5,239 nt of DNA from positions 10,123 through 15,361 of the forward strand of contig DFCD01000147.1 of assembly GCA_002366885.1 (NCBI GenBank), written 5' to 3'. The stretch comes from Verrucomicrobia bacterium UBA3063 (GTDB lineage: Bacteria > Verrucomicrobiota > Verrucomicrobiia > Methylacidiphilales > Verrucolacustridaceae). Position numbers and translations under genes: made by a program. How positions within the stretch are numbered: position 1 is the first letter of the stretch; every line of letters starts with the position of its first letter. This document shows positions 1 through 5,239 of this stretch, in pieces. Under the pieces are notes generated by a model. That model made no database searches, was not told the origin of the DNA, and worked only from the letters and a program-made list of their open reading frames with translations.

Positions 1-27
1 TGGGCTTCGGGTGGCAGGCCAACGCAT
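1..27. repeat. Direct repeat, copy 1 (left of the GIY-YIG gene)
   Basis: The first 22 bases (beginning tgggcttcgggtgg) are identical to 362-383. After one mismatch, the next four bases (gcat) also match, giving 26 of 27. The window edge cuts this copy on the left, so the full repeat is probably longer. Copy 2 is preceded by inverted-repeat sequence, so the missing left part may hold the same structure. The two copies are 361 bp apart and bracket the small nuclease gene. Confidence 0.8.
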
Positions 28-35
28 GAGTCAGC

Positions 36-314
36 ATGTTCTTCGTCTATATTCTACGAAGCTCAGCAAACCCAAAGAAAACCTATGTGGGCTTTACCAC
101 CGACCTAGAAGTTCGGCTGCGGGAACACAATTCCGGCAGGAATCCTTTCACCGCAAAGTTTCTGCCGTGGGATTTGGAAGCCTATGTCGCTTGTCGCTCC
201 CGGAAAACCGCCATAAGCCTGGAAAAATATTTTAAAAGTGGCTCTGGGGCTGCCTTTTGGAAAAAACGTCTTTTGGAGCAGGTTCCCGATGGTCCTCCGA
301 AGCCTTCGGCGTAG
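36..314 (+). CDS. Small GIY-YIG domain nuclease (YhbQ/UPF0213-like)
   Basis: This is a 92-residue protein made almost entirely of one GIY-YIG nuclease domain, a fold that cuts DNA with one metal ion. The GIY position reads VYI (4-6) and the YIG position YVG (17-19), followed by Arg27, His31 and Asn32. Glu63, in the context SLEKYFK, fits the metal-binding glutamate. The catalytic set therefore looks complete, and the length is normal for the stand-alone family. No separate DNA-binding domain is present, so the target cannot be inferred. ATG 36 is the only credible start because an in-frame TGA lies at 27-29; no Shine-Dalgarno sequence is seen. My hand count of 41-310 gives 136 G+C in 270 (about 50%), against 82 in 120 for a sample of ppk1, which suggests recent acquisition. 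Direct repeats flank the gene and a hairpin covers its stop. It could be a house-cleaning nuclease or part of a mobile or repeat-associated unit; its biological role is unknown. Confidence 0.88.
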   Translation: MFFVYILRSSANPKKTYVGFTTDLEVRLREHNSGRNPFTAKFLPWDLEAYVACRSRKTAISLEKYFKSGSGAAFWKKRLLEQVPDGPPKPSA

Positions 315-319
315 GAGGA
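293..319. repeat. Hairpin-forming palindrome across the GIY-YIG stop codon
   Basis: The core CCGAAGCCTTCGG (297-309) forms a 5-bp stem with a GCC loop. Outside it, TCCT (293-296) pairs with AGGA (313-316) across a 3-nt bulge, giving about 9 bp in total. Alternatively TCCTCC (293-298) pairs fully with GGAGGA (314-319). The stop codon TAG (312-314) lies inside the right arm. No T-run follows on either strand, so it does not look like an intrinsic terminator. It resembles a REP-type palindromic repeat, but only one copy is visible here. Confidence 0.6.
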
Positions 320-323
320 AAAT

Positions 324-379
324 CCTGCCCCCGCAACCACCCTACGCCTGCGCCTGGCGGCTGGGCTTCGGGTGGCAGG
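324..379. repeat. Imperfect inverted-repeat region leading into direct repeat copy 2
   Basis: CCTGCC (324-329) is complementary to GGCAGG (374-379). An overlapping alternative pairs CCACCC (337-342) with GGGTGG (370-375). A further inner stem is possible between CGCC (345-348) and GGCG (356-359). The right arm lies within the 27-bp direct repeat, so copy 1 at the window edge may be the right half of a similar structure. Short complementary runs are common in GC-rich DNA, so the fold is tentative. Confidence 0.4.
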
Positions 380-388
380 CCAAAGCAT
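362..388. repeat. Direct repeat, copy 2 (between the GIY-YIG gene and ppk1)
   Basis: Matches 1-27 at 26 of 27 positions, with the single difference at 384 (a here, c at 23). Similarity ends abruptly after 388. With copy 1 it defines a 361-bp repeat-to-repeat interval holding the nuclease gene and its hairpin. Target-site duplications of ordinary transposons are usually shorter than this, so a dispersed repeat family or recombination scar is more likely than an insertion-sequence boundary. Confidence 0.8.
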
Positions 389-398
389 TCGGGTGAAA

Positions 399-442
399 TT
401 CTTAGCACGCGCTTAGGCTCGATTTTCGGGGTTTTTTCGGCT
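399..442 (+). promoter_or_regulatory. Candidate ppk1 upstream control region with 11-bp-spaced direct repeats
   Basis: Two pairs of short direct repeats lie just before ppk1, each with an 11-bp period: CTTAG at 401-405 and 412-416, and TTTTCGG at 423-429 and 434-440. All four lie roughly on one 11-bp register. Direct repeats at 11-bp spacing are the architecture of PhoB-type Pho boxes, and ppk1 belongs to the phosphate regulon in some bacteria. The repeats do not match the E. coli CTGTCAT consensus and are short enough to arise by chance. No convincing -35/-10 pair is visible. Confidence 0.25.
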
Positions 443-453
443 ACGGTGTTGGA

Positions 454-2580
454 ATGCCAACAAACGCCTCCGCATACATCAATCGGGAGCTGAGTTGGCT
501 GGAATTCAACCAGCGGGTGCTCGAGGAGGCCGAGGATCCCACCCAACCCCTGCTGGAGCGGTTGAAATTCCTGACGATTGTCAGTTCCAACCTTGACGAG
601 TTCTTCGAGATCCGCGTGGCCGCCCTGAAGCAGTTGTTGGAAAACCGCAGCGATGCCCACGGCCCCGACGGGCTTCGTCCCGGGGAAACCCTCGCCGCCA
701 TCCGCCAGCGGGTCCAGCGGATGGTCTCGGACCAATACCACCTGCTCCACCAAACTCTCCTGCCCGCCCTGGCGGAAAAAAACATCTTTCTCCGCACGGT
801 CTCCGGCCTGGACGAGACCAGGGTGGCCTGGAGCCGGGAAACCTTCCGCAAGGACATCCTTCCCATCCTCACCCCGCTGGCCGTCGACCCCAGCCACCCT
901 TTTCCCCAGCTGCTCAACAAATCCGTCAATCTGGCAGTTCTCTACTCCAAGCCGGGCATCCAGGAAAGTACCCGCCATGCCTTCGTCCAGGTTCCCCGCG
1001 GCATCCCCCGGATCCTCGCCCTTCCCTCCGATCAACCGGACCGGAAGGAGTTCCTTCTTTTGTCCGAACTCGTCCGCCACTTTGTCGGCGAGGTTTTTCC
1101 CGGGATGAAAATCCACGGGGCCTGGCCCACCCGCATCACCCGCAACAGTGAGCTCTATATCGACGAGGAGGAGGCCCAGAACCTGCTCCTCACCATCGAG
1201 GAGGAACTCCAAAAGCGGAACCGCGGCGCCGCCGTGCGCCTGGAGATCCCCGAGGATTGCCCCGTGGAGATCGAAAACTACCTCCTCGGCCGCCTCCATC
1301 TCCGGCCGGAGGACGTCTACCGGGTCATCGGCCCCGTCAACCTCACCCAGCTCTTCGCCCTCACCGAGGCCGGCCGCAACGACATCTCCCTCCGCGACCC
1401 CGCCTTCACTCCGGCCCAACCGGCTTCCCTGCCGGGAGGCCCGGCCGATTTCGAGGCCATCCGGCAAAAAGACATCCTTCTCCACCATCCCTACGAAAGC
1501 TTCACCCCCATCGTCACCCTACTGGAAAACGCCGCGGAGGATCCGGCCGTCCTTGCCATCAAGATGACCCTGTACCGGACCAGCGGAGATTCCCCCGTCA
1601 TCAACGCCCTCATCCTGGCCGCCCGCAACGAAAAGCAGGTCACCGTGCTGGTCGAGCTCAAGGCGCGCTTTGACGAGGCCAACAACATCGCCTGGGCCAG
1701 AAAAATGGAGGAAGCCGGTATCCATGTGGTCTATGGCCTGGTGGGGTTGAAGACCCACTGCAAAACCCTGCTGATCGTTCGCCGCGAGGAGGGTCACCTC
1801 CGGTCTTACCTGCATCTGGGCACCGGCAACTACCACCCCCGCACCGCCCGGCTCTATACCGACCTTGGCCTGCTCACCTCCCGCTCCTCCCTCACCACGG
1901 AGGCCGCCGCCCTCTTTAACGTCCTCACGGGAATGTCCGAAACCGCCCATTTCGACGAGTTGCTGGTCGCCCCGTTCAACTTCGCCCCCCGCCTGATCGA
2001 GATGATCAACCGGGAGCGCGCCCACCTCCGCGCCGGCCGCAAGGCGGGCATCTTTATCAAGGTCAATTCCCTGGTCGACCAGCAGATGATCGACACCCTC
2101 TACGCCGCCTCGCAGGAGGGCGTTCCCGTGGACATGGTCATCCGGGGAATCTGCTGCCTTCAGCCGGGCGTACCCGGTCTCAGCGAAAACATCCGTGTCC
2201 GCAGCATCGTGGATCGCTTTCTCGAACACAGCCGGATCTATGTTTTCCAAAACGACGGAGAACCCCTCCTTTACCTCGGGAGCGCCGACCTCATGCCGCG
2301 CAACCTGCACCGTCGCGTGGAAGTCGTCTTCCCCATCCTCGATCCAGAACTCCGCCGGAGCATCCTCGATGGCATCGTCCCCTCCTATCTTGCGGACAAC
2401 ACCAAGGCACGGATCCTCGGACCGGCCGGCCAATACACCCGCGCTCCGCGGGCGGAGGGATCGCCCCGCCACCGCGTGCAGGAGGAATTCCTCCGCCACT
2501 ACACCGGCACACCCCTGGAAATGCCGCGCCCGGCGGTGAACCCGGTGGGCCGCCCGGCCGCCGGCGCCCGGGAAGCTTAG
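454..2580 (+). CDS. ppk1: Polyphosphate kinase 1 (EC 2.7.4.1)
   Basis: Makes inorganic polyphosphate by reversible transfer of the ATP gamma-phosphate through a phosphohistidine. The 708 residues cover the whole family fold: N domain about 8-113 (opening YINRELSWLEFN), head domain about 118-320, and two PLD-like catalytic domains about 325-500 and 507-675. The landmarks fall at the same numbers as in the E. coli enzyme as I recall it: Arg375 (LYRTSGD), Arg405 (ELKARFDE), His435 (KTHCK, the phosphorylated His), Arg564 (VIRGICC) and His592 (FLEHSRIY). Asn46 in SSNLDEF matches E. coli Asn45. The tail is about 20 residues longer than in E. coli, rich in Pro, Ala, Gly and Arg, and probably disordered. 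ATG 454 puts the conserved YINREL at residue 8; an in-frame TGA at 394-396 limits any earlier start. No good Shine-Dalgarno sequence precedes it. The gene looks intact, and its TAG overlaps the stop of the convergent gene. No ppx or other polyphosphate gene is in the window. Confidence 0.97.
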   Translation: MPTNASAYINRELSWLEFNQRVLEEAEDPTQPLLERLKFLTIVSSNLDEFFEIRVAALKQLLENRSDAHGPDGLRPGETLAAIRQRVQRMVSDQYHLLHQTLLPALAEKNIFLRTVSGLDETRVAWSRETFRKDILPILTPLAVDPSHPFPQLLNKSVNLAVLYSKPGIQESTRHAFVQVPRGIPRILALPSDQPDRKEFLLLSELVRHFVGEVFPGMKIHGAWPTRITRNSELYIDEEEAQNLLLTIEEELQKRNRGAAVRLEIPEDCPVEIENYLLGRLHLRPEDVYRVIGPVNLTQLFALTEAGRNDISLRDPAFTPAQPASLPGGPADFEAIRQKDILLHHPYESFTPIVTLLENAAEDPAVLAIKMTLYRTSGDSPVINALILAARNEKQVTVLVELKARFDEANNIAWARKMEEAGIHVVYGLVGLKTHCKTLLIVRREEGHLRSYLHLGTGNYHPRTARLYTDLGLLTSRSSLTTEAAALFNVLTGMSETAHFDELLVAPFNFAPRLIEMINRERAHLRAGRKAGIFIKVNSLVDQQMIDTLYAASQEGVPVDMVIRGICCLQPGVPGLSENIRVRSIVDRFLEHSRIYVFQNDGEPLLYLGSADLMPRNLHRRVEVVFPILDPELRRSILDGIVPSYLADNTKARILGPAGQYTRAPRAEGSPRHRVQEEFLRHYTGTPLEMPRPAVNPVGRPAAGAREA
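2577..2580. other. Overlapping stop codons of convergent genes
   Basis: The four bases ttag carry the ppk1 stop TAG (2578-2580, plus strand) and the TAA stop of the P-loop/DRTGG gene (2579-2577, minus strand). There is no intergenic space, and I see no hairpin plus T-run on either strand near the junction. Each transcript must therefore end inside, or run antisense through, its neighbour unless Rho or another factor acts. Confidence 0.9.
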
Positions 2581-3713
2581 CGTCTACCCTCGGCCCCCGG
2601 CTTCTCCGCCCCGATTCTTTCCAGGATCAGGGACACATCGAGATGATCCGCCACCGTCTTTTGGATCACCTTGATTTTTTCCTCGTCCCCGGGATCCGTC
2701 TTCACGGTCATCCGGTCAATCCGGGCAGTCACCGCGTAGCTGTCCGCCGCCACCGCCACGCTCGGTACCCCTTTGTCGTTCATCATCCGAACGAGTCCCG
2801 GTTGCGGCCTGAGCCCGTCGGTCAGCAAAATTCCCGCCAACTTGGAATCGGTGGCCCGCTTGGGTTGATTCTCCAGCACCGCCAGCAAAAGGTCTTCCCG
2901 ATCCCCCGGGGTAATCAGCAGGCTCCCGGCACCCAGCTGCTCCTTGATCCGCGCCGCCGTCATCGCCCCGATGGCGATCGACCGCACGCGGCGGCGCTTG
3001 AAGCTTTCCCCGGAAAGGAACTCCCCGCCCAGCTCCCTGGCCACTTGCGCGAGGATCGGGCGCCGTAATTCGCTCAGGTCGGGAATTGCCCCCAGGATCG
3101 GCAGCTTCATCTTTGCAAAGGCCCGCTCCGCCCAGGGCCGGAGCGCCTCACTTTTCGCGGGCAGCACCTTATTCAACACCACCCCGATCACCTCCAGCCC
3201 CTGCTTTTCAAAAAGCGCCAGGTTCAGGCTGACCTCGTCCACCGGCCTCCCCACCCCGCCGGTTGTCACGATGATCACCTTGCTGCCGAGCAACTGCGCC
3301 ACCCGCGCGTTGGAGAGGTCAATCACGCTGCCAACCCCGGCATGCCCGGTTCCCTCAATGATCACAAAATCATGCTCCCAAGCCACCCGGTTGAAGGCGG
3401 AGATGATCGTCTCCTCCATCTGCGACAGGTTCCCTGCCTGGAGATAGTTGCGGGTAAACATCCGATCCACCGCGATCGGCGACATCGCCTCGATCGGGAG
3501 ATTCACGTCGTAGGTGTCGCTGACCAGGACCGAGTCCTCATCCACCTTTTTTCCAGCCACCTCCACGAAGCGCTGACCCACCGGCTTGATGTACCCAATC
3601 CTCGGAAACCTCTTTTTCAGAGCGGCGTAAAGCCCGAGGCAACAGGTAGTCTTGCCATCATCCTGCCGTGTGGCCGCCACATAAACGCGTGGCGTGACCT
3701 TGTTCAATTCCAT
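2577..3713 (-). CDS. BioD-like P-loop ATPase with DRTGG domain (stand-alone Pta N-terminal region)
   Basis: A 378-residue cytoplasmic protein matching the regulatory N-terminal part of long phosphotransacetylases (COG0857-type) with no transferase domain. Residues 1-225 are a BioD-like P-loop domain: Walker A-like AATRQDDGKTT (Lys21, with Ala in place of the first Gly), YIKPVGQ (41-47), EGTGHAGVG (120-128), TTGGVGRPVDE (150-160) and LNKV (180-183). Residues about 230-341 form a DRTGG domain, with GDRED (270-274) and SYAVTARIDRMTVKT (325-339). Unlike the E. coli Pta N domain, which as I recall lacks the Walker lysine, this one should bind nucleotide. The preceding gene is the phosphate acetyltransferase, whose TGA ends 5 nt before this ATG, so translational coupling is likely. 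A GTG directly before the ATG (3716-3714) would add one residue; no Shine-Dalgarno sequence distinguishes them. Its likely role is to bind or regulate the transferase, by inference from the fused enzymes. It is not dethiobiotin synthetase: the DRTGG domain and neighbour argue against that. Confidence 0.88.
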   Translation of the reverse strand: MELNKVTPRVYVAATRQDDGKTTCCLGLYAALKKRFPRIGYIKPVGQRFVEVAGKKVDEDSVLVSDTYDVNLPIEAMSPIAVDRMFTRNYLQAGNLSQMEETIISAFNRVAWEHDFVIIEGTGHAGVGSVIDLSNARVAQLLGSKVIIVTTGGVGRPVDEVSLNLALFEKQGLEVIGVVLNKVLPAKSEALRPWAERAFAKMKLPILGAIPDLSELRRPILAQVARELGGEFLSGESFKRRRVRSIAIGAMTAARIKEQLGAGSLLITPGDREDLLLAVLENQPKRATDSKLAGILLTDGLRPQPGLVRMMNDKGVPSVAVAADSYAVTARIDRMTVKTDPGDEEKIKVIQKTVADHLDVSLILERIGAEKPGAEGRR

Positions 3714-3718
3714 CACGT

Positions 3719-4789
3719 TCAGATATTTCTGGAATCCGAAGGCGCGCTCGGCTCGGGATACAGTTTCCGGTACTCGACCGCCAAAAGTCCGACAATCGCG
3801 GCCACTCCCAAAACCTCCTGCTCATCGGCACCTCGGCTGATTTCCGCCGCCGGCAACCGCAAACCCAGCAGAATGTTGCCGTAGGTGCGGACATTCCCGA
3901 ACTGCTGGATCGCCTTGATGCAAATATTCCCCGAACTGAGATCGGGAAACACCAGGCAGTCCGCCCGGCCAGCCACCGGGGAGCCCGCTGCCTTGAGCTT
4001 CGCCTTGGCTGGGTGGAGGGCGGCATCGATTTGCAGTTCCCCGTCCATGTCGGCTTTCACGCCGATCTTGGCCGCCAGTTGCTGCGCCTTCCTCGTCGCC
4101 TCCGTCACCTTCCGGATCTCCTCATTCGCCGCGGCGCTTCCCTTGGTCGAGTAAGAAAGTAGGGCCACCCGGGCGCAGCGGCCCGTCAGCTGCAGCTTGA
4201 GCGCTGCCAAGCCCACCGCCGTTGCCGCCAACTCCTCCGCCTTCGGCGTGGGCACCACCGCCGCGTCCCCGGCGATCAGCAAACCCCCGTCCCCCACCGT
4301 CTTGTCCGGACACTCCAAGATGGTGGCGCTGGATATGCGGGAAAACTGGGGCAAACGAGGGATCATTTTGATGAGAGGACGCAGCACACTTCCCGAATAG
4401 GCCCCCACCCCGGCCACCAGACCGTCCACCTGGTTGAAGCGCAGCATCAGGGTGGCGTAAAGGATCGGGTCGGAAAGCCGGTCCTGGATCGCGCCCAGTC
4501 GGAGCTTCTCGTTGCCAGCCTGCCCCCGCAGATGATCCACGAACATCTGCCGGTCTTGCCCATGCACCGGATCCAGCAACATCACCCGGTCCAGATCCAC
4601 CTTCTGAATCTTGGCCTGCTTTCTGATCAGTTCCGGTTTGCCCAGCAGCACCACCGGACCGAGCCGCAAACGGGCATAGTGGGCCGCCGCCCGCACCACC
4701 TGCGGATTGGTTCCCTCGGGAAAAACAATCCGCTTCGGATGCCGAACCAGCTTCTCGGCAAGGGATAGGAAGAACGTACCTGTTTGCAC
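3719..4789 (-). CDS. pta: Phosphate acetyltransferase, short form (PTA/PTB family)
   Basis: Expected to interconvert acetyl-CoA plus phosphate with acetyl phosphate plus CoA in the cytoplasm, normally paired with acetate kinase, which is not in the window. The 356 residues hold only the PTA_PTB fold, like the single-domain archaeal and Gram-positive enzymes. Family motifs are RIVFPEG (20-26), DGLVAG (122-127), STKGSAA (214-220), DGELQIDAA (249-257), VAGRADCLVFPDLSSGNI (272-289) and SRGAD (318-322). Two places deviate: the usual HTTADTxRP is AYSGSVLRP (130-138), and the position of the catalytic Asp seven residues after the SRG serine holds Glu325. Acetyl specificity is therefore likely but not certain; another short-chain acyl phosphate is possible. 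The start is GTG 4789, because an in-frame TGA (4798-4796) lies three codons upstream and no other ATG, GTG or TTG precedes the conserved RIVFPEG. It is first of a two-gene unit with the P-loop/DRTGG gene. Confidence 0.9.
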   Translation of the reverse strand: MQTGTFFLSLAEKLVRHPKRIVFPEGTNPQVVRAAAHYARLRLGPVVLLGKPELIRKQAKIQKVDLDRVMLLDPVHGQDRQMFVDHLRGQAGNEKLRLGAIQDRLSDPILYATLMLRFNQVDGLVAGVGAYSGSVLRPLIKMIPRLPQFSRISSATILECPDKTVGDGGLLIAGDAAVVPTPKAEELAATAVGLAALKLQLTGRCARVALLSYSTKGSAAANEEIRKVTEATRKAQQLAAKIGVKADMDGELQIDAALHPAKAKLKAAGSPVAGRADCLVFPDLSSGNICIKAIQQFGNVRTYGNILLGLRLPAAEISRGADEQEVLGVAAIVGLLAVEYRKLYPEPSAPSDSRNI

Positions 4790-4932
4790 GGAAATTCATT
4801 CTGTCGCCGTTCCCTCCCGCCGCAAGCGAAGGGTTGTCTGGGATTTGCTTTCCGGTTCTTAATCGCGAAAACCCCCGTCTCCGCGCCGCAACCCCGGATA
4901 TTCCCTGACCGGAAGAGAACCTCAACCAGCCA
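4790..4932 (-). other. Spacer between the secreted-protein gene and pta
   Basis: This 143-nt non-coding stretch should hold the 3' end of the upstream gene and the leader of the pta unit. On the minus strand a purine run, GGGAGGGA (4818-4811), is the best Shine-Dalgarno-like sequence in the window. It lies 21 nt from the pta GTG but 11 nt from an out-of-frame ATG (4799-4797). TTCCGGT (4850-4856) and ACCGGAA (4908-4914) form a 7-bp inverted repeat with a 51-nt loop, too open for a terminator. I see no clear promoter boxes. Confidence 0.5.
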
Positions 4933-5239
4933 TCACGGCACCATGTACGCCTCGTAGAACCCGGAATTCGCGCTTCCCGTGGGATCGACAAAATACACAT
5001 ACCCGTTGGAGTCGGACGTCACGGAGGATCCCACATCCACCCAGAGCGGCGAGCTCAGCGATGCCGTCTTTTGCAGCTGCCACTTGGTTCCCGGCATCGC
5101 CGAGAAGATCAGGATGAAGTTGCCGCTCCCATCAACGCGCGTGGTGACGACTTTGAGGGTGCCGGCCGTGGTGGATCCCGCAACAAACGTCACTACCCCC
5201 TCCGTCACCTCGCCTGCCGCCGGATCAATCGTGCCATTC
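4933..5239 (-). CDS. C-terminal end of a longer, probably secreted beta-strand-rich protein (partial)
   Basis: The frame stays open to the right edge, so only about the last 101 residues are visible. The codons before the GTG at 5208 (reading NGTIDPAAGE) continue the same protein, so that GTG is not the true start. The segment is rich in Ser, Thr, Gly and Val. It ends in a module with alternating strands and aromatics: FILIFSAMPGTKWQLQKT, then WVDVGSSVTSD, YVYFVDPT and a closing SGFYEAYMVP. It resembles the C-terminal beta-sandwich common on large exported proteins of Verrucomicrobiota, whose typical form is 'strand - pGt.yq.q.t - W..vg - DP - FYr'. No PEP-CTERM anchor, LPxTG motif or final membrane helix is present. 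The function of the main body cannot be told from this piece. It runs in the same direction as pta but is separated by 143 nt, so co-transcription is unproven. The stop is TGA at 4935-4933. Confidence 0.7.
   Translation of the reverse strand, partial: NGTIDPAAGEVTEGVVTFVAGSTTAGTLKVVTTRVDGSGNFILIFSAMPGTKWQLQKTASLSSPLWVDVGSSVTSDSNGYVYFVDPTGSANSGFYEAYMVP

Noticed and set aside
11..235. Alternative plus-strand frame with ATG at 11
   Set aside because: It overlaps the GIY-YIG gene in another frame. The 36-314 frame carries the full conserved domain.
1..388. CRISPR array or complete insertion sequence
   Set aside because: Only two repeat copies 361 bp apart with a gene between them, no regular spacers, no transposase and no terminal inverted repeats bounding the unit.
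421..440. T-run before ppk1 as an intrinsic terminator of the GIY-YIG transcript
   Set aside because: No GC-rich hairpin lies directly before the six T residues (432-437); the nearby AGC-acgc-GCT stem has only 3 bp.
232..1488. Long open frame on the minus strand across the 5' half of ppk1 (418 codons)
   Set aside because: It is antisense to a clear ppk1 in GC-rich DNA, where such shadows are expected. Its product is low-complexity with no recognisable motif, and it also runs through the repeats and into the GIY-YIG gene.
1519..2499. Second minus-strand open frame opposite ppk1 (326 codons)
   Set aside because: Same cause: antisense shadow of a conserved gene, rich in Gly, Asp and Val with no domain pattern.
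2577..3713. Calling the P-loop protein dethiobiotin synthetase (BioD) or cobyrinate diamide synthase
   Set aside because: The N domain is BioD-like, but it carries a DRTGG domain and is coupled to pta, with no biotin or cobalamin genes nearby.
3342..3884. Plus-strand frame of 180 codons across the P-loop gene and the pta end
   Set aside because: It is antisense to two recognisable genes and has no motif of its own.
4850..4914. Inverted repeat TTCCGGT/ACCGGAA as a terminator or operator
   Set aside because: The arms are 7 bp with a 51-nt loop and no T-run, so it is no better than chance in this spacer.
4122..5000. Minus-strand frame starting inside the partial secreted gene and overlapping pta out of frame
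   Set aside because: The product is Gly/Arg/Ala-rich with no family resemblance, and pta is clearly the coding frame here. Only the ATG at 4799 with its upstream purine run is kept as an observation.

Overview
The window looks like chromosomal DNA from a GC-rich bacterium, most likely a member of the Verrucomicrobiota or a related PVC lineage. Three things support this: a C-terminal beta-strand domain at the right edge of the kind common on long secreted verrucomicrobial proteins, weak or absent Shine-Dalgarno sequences before most starts, and a P-loop/DRTGG protein resembling those of planctomycetes and verrucomicrobia. The assignment is inference from protein character, not from a marker gene.

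Layout from left to right. Positions 1-453 hold a small GIY-YIG nuclease gene (36-314) of about 50% GC in GC-rich surroundings. It lies between two copies of a near-identical 27-bp direct repeat (1-27 and 362-388), with a hairpin across its stop codon and further inverted repeats after it. The stretch just before the next gene carries two pairs of short direct repeats with an 11-bp period. Positions 454-2580 encode a full-length polyphosphate kinase 1 with all landmark catalytic residues. On the opposite strand, 4789-2577 is a two-gene unit: a short phosphate acetyltransferase (catalytic domain only), then, 5 nt after its stop codon, a BioD-like P-loop ATPase with a DRTGG domain. Together they supply the parts found fused in the long Pta of E. 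coli, but in reversed order. The unit converges on ppk1 and the stop codons overlap. After a 143-nt spacer, 4933-5239 holds the C-terminal end of a longer minus-strand gene that leaves the window.

How the genes work together: ppk1 and the pta unit both handle high-energy phosphate (ATP/polyphosphate and acetyl-CoA/acetyl phosphate), but their convergent arrangement gives no evidence of co-transcription. The two pta-unit genes are probably translated together, and their products probably act together. The most unusual features are the repeat-flanked GIY-YIG unit and the split, reordered and motif-divergent Pta. I saw no tRNA, rRNA, CRISPR array, phage gene or complete insertion sequence.
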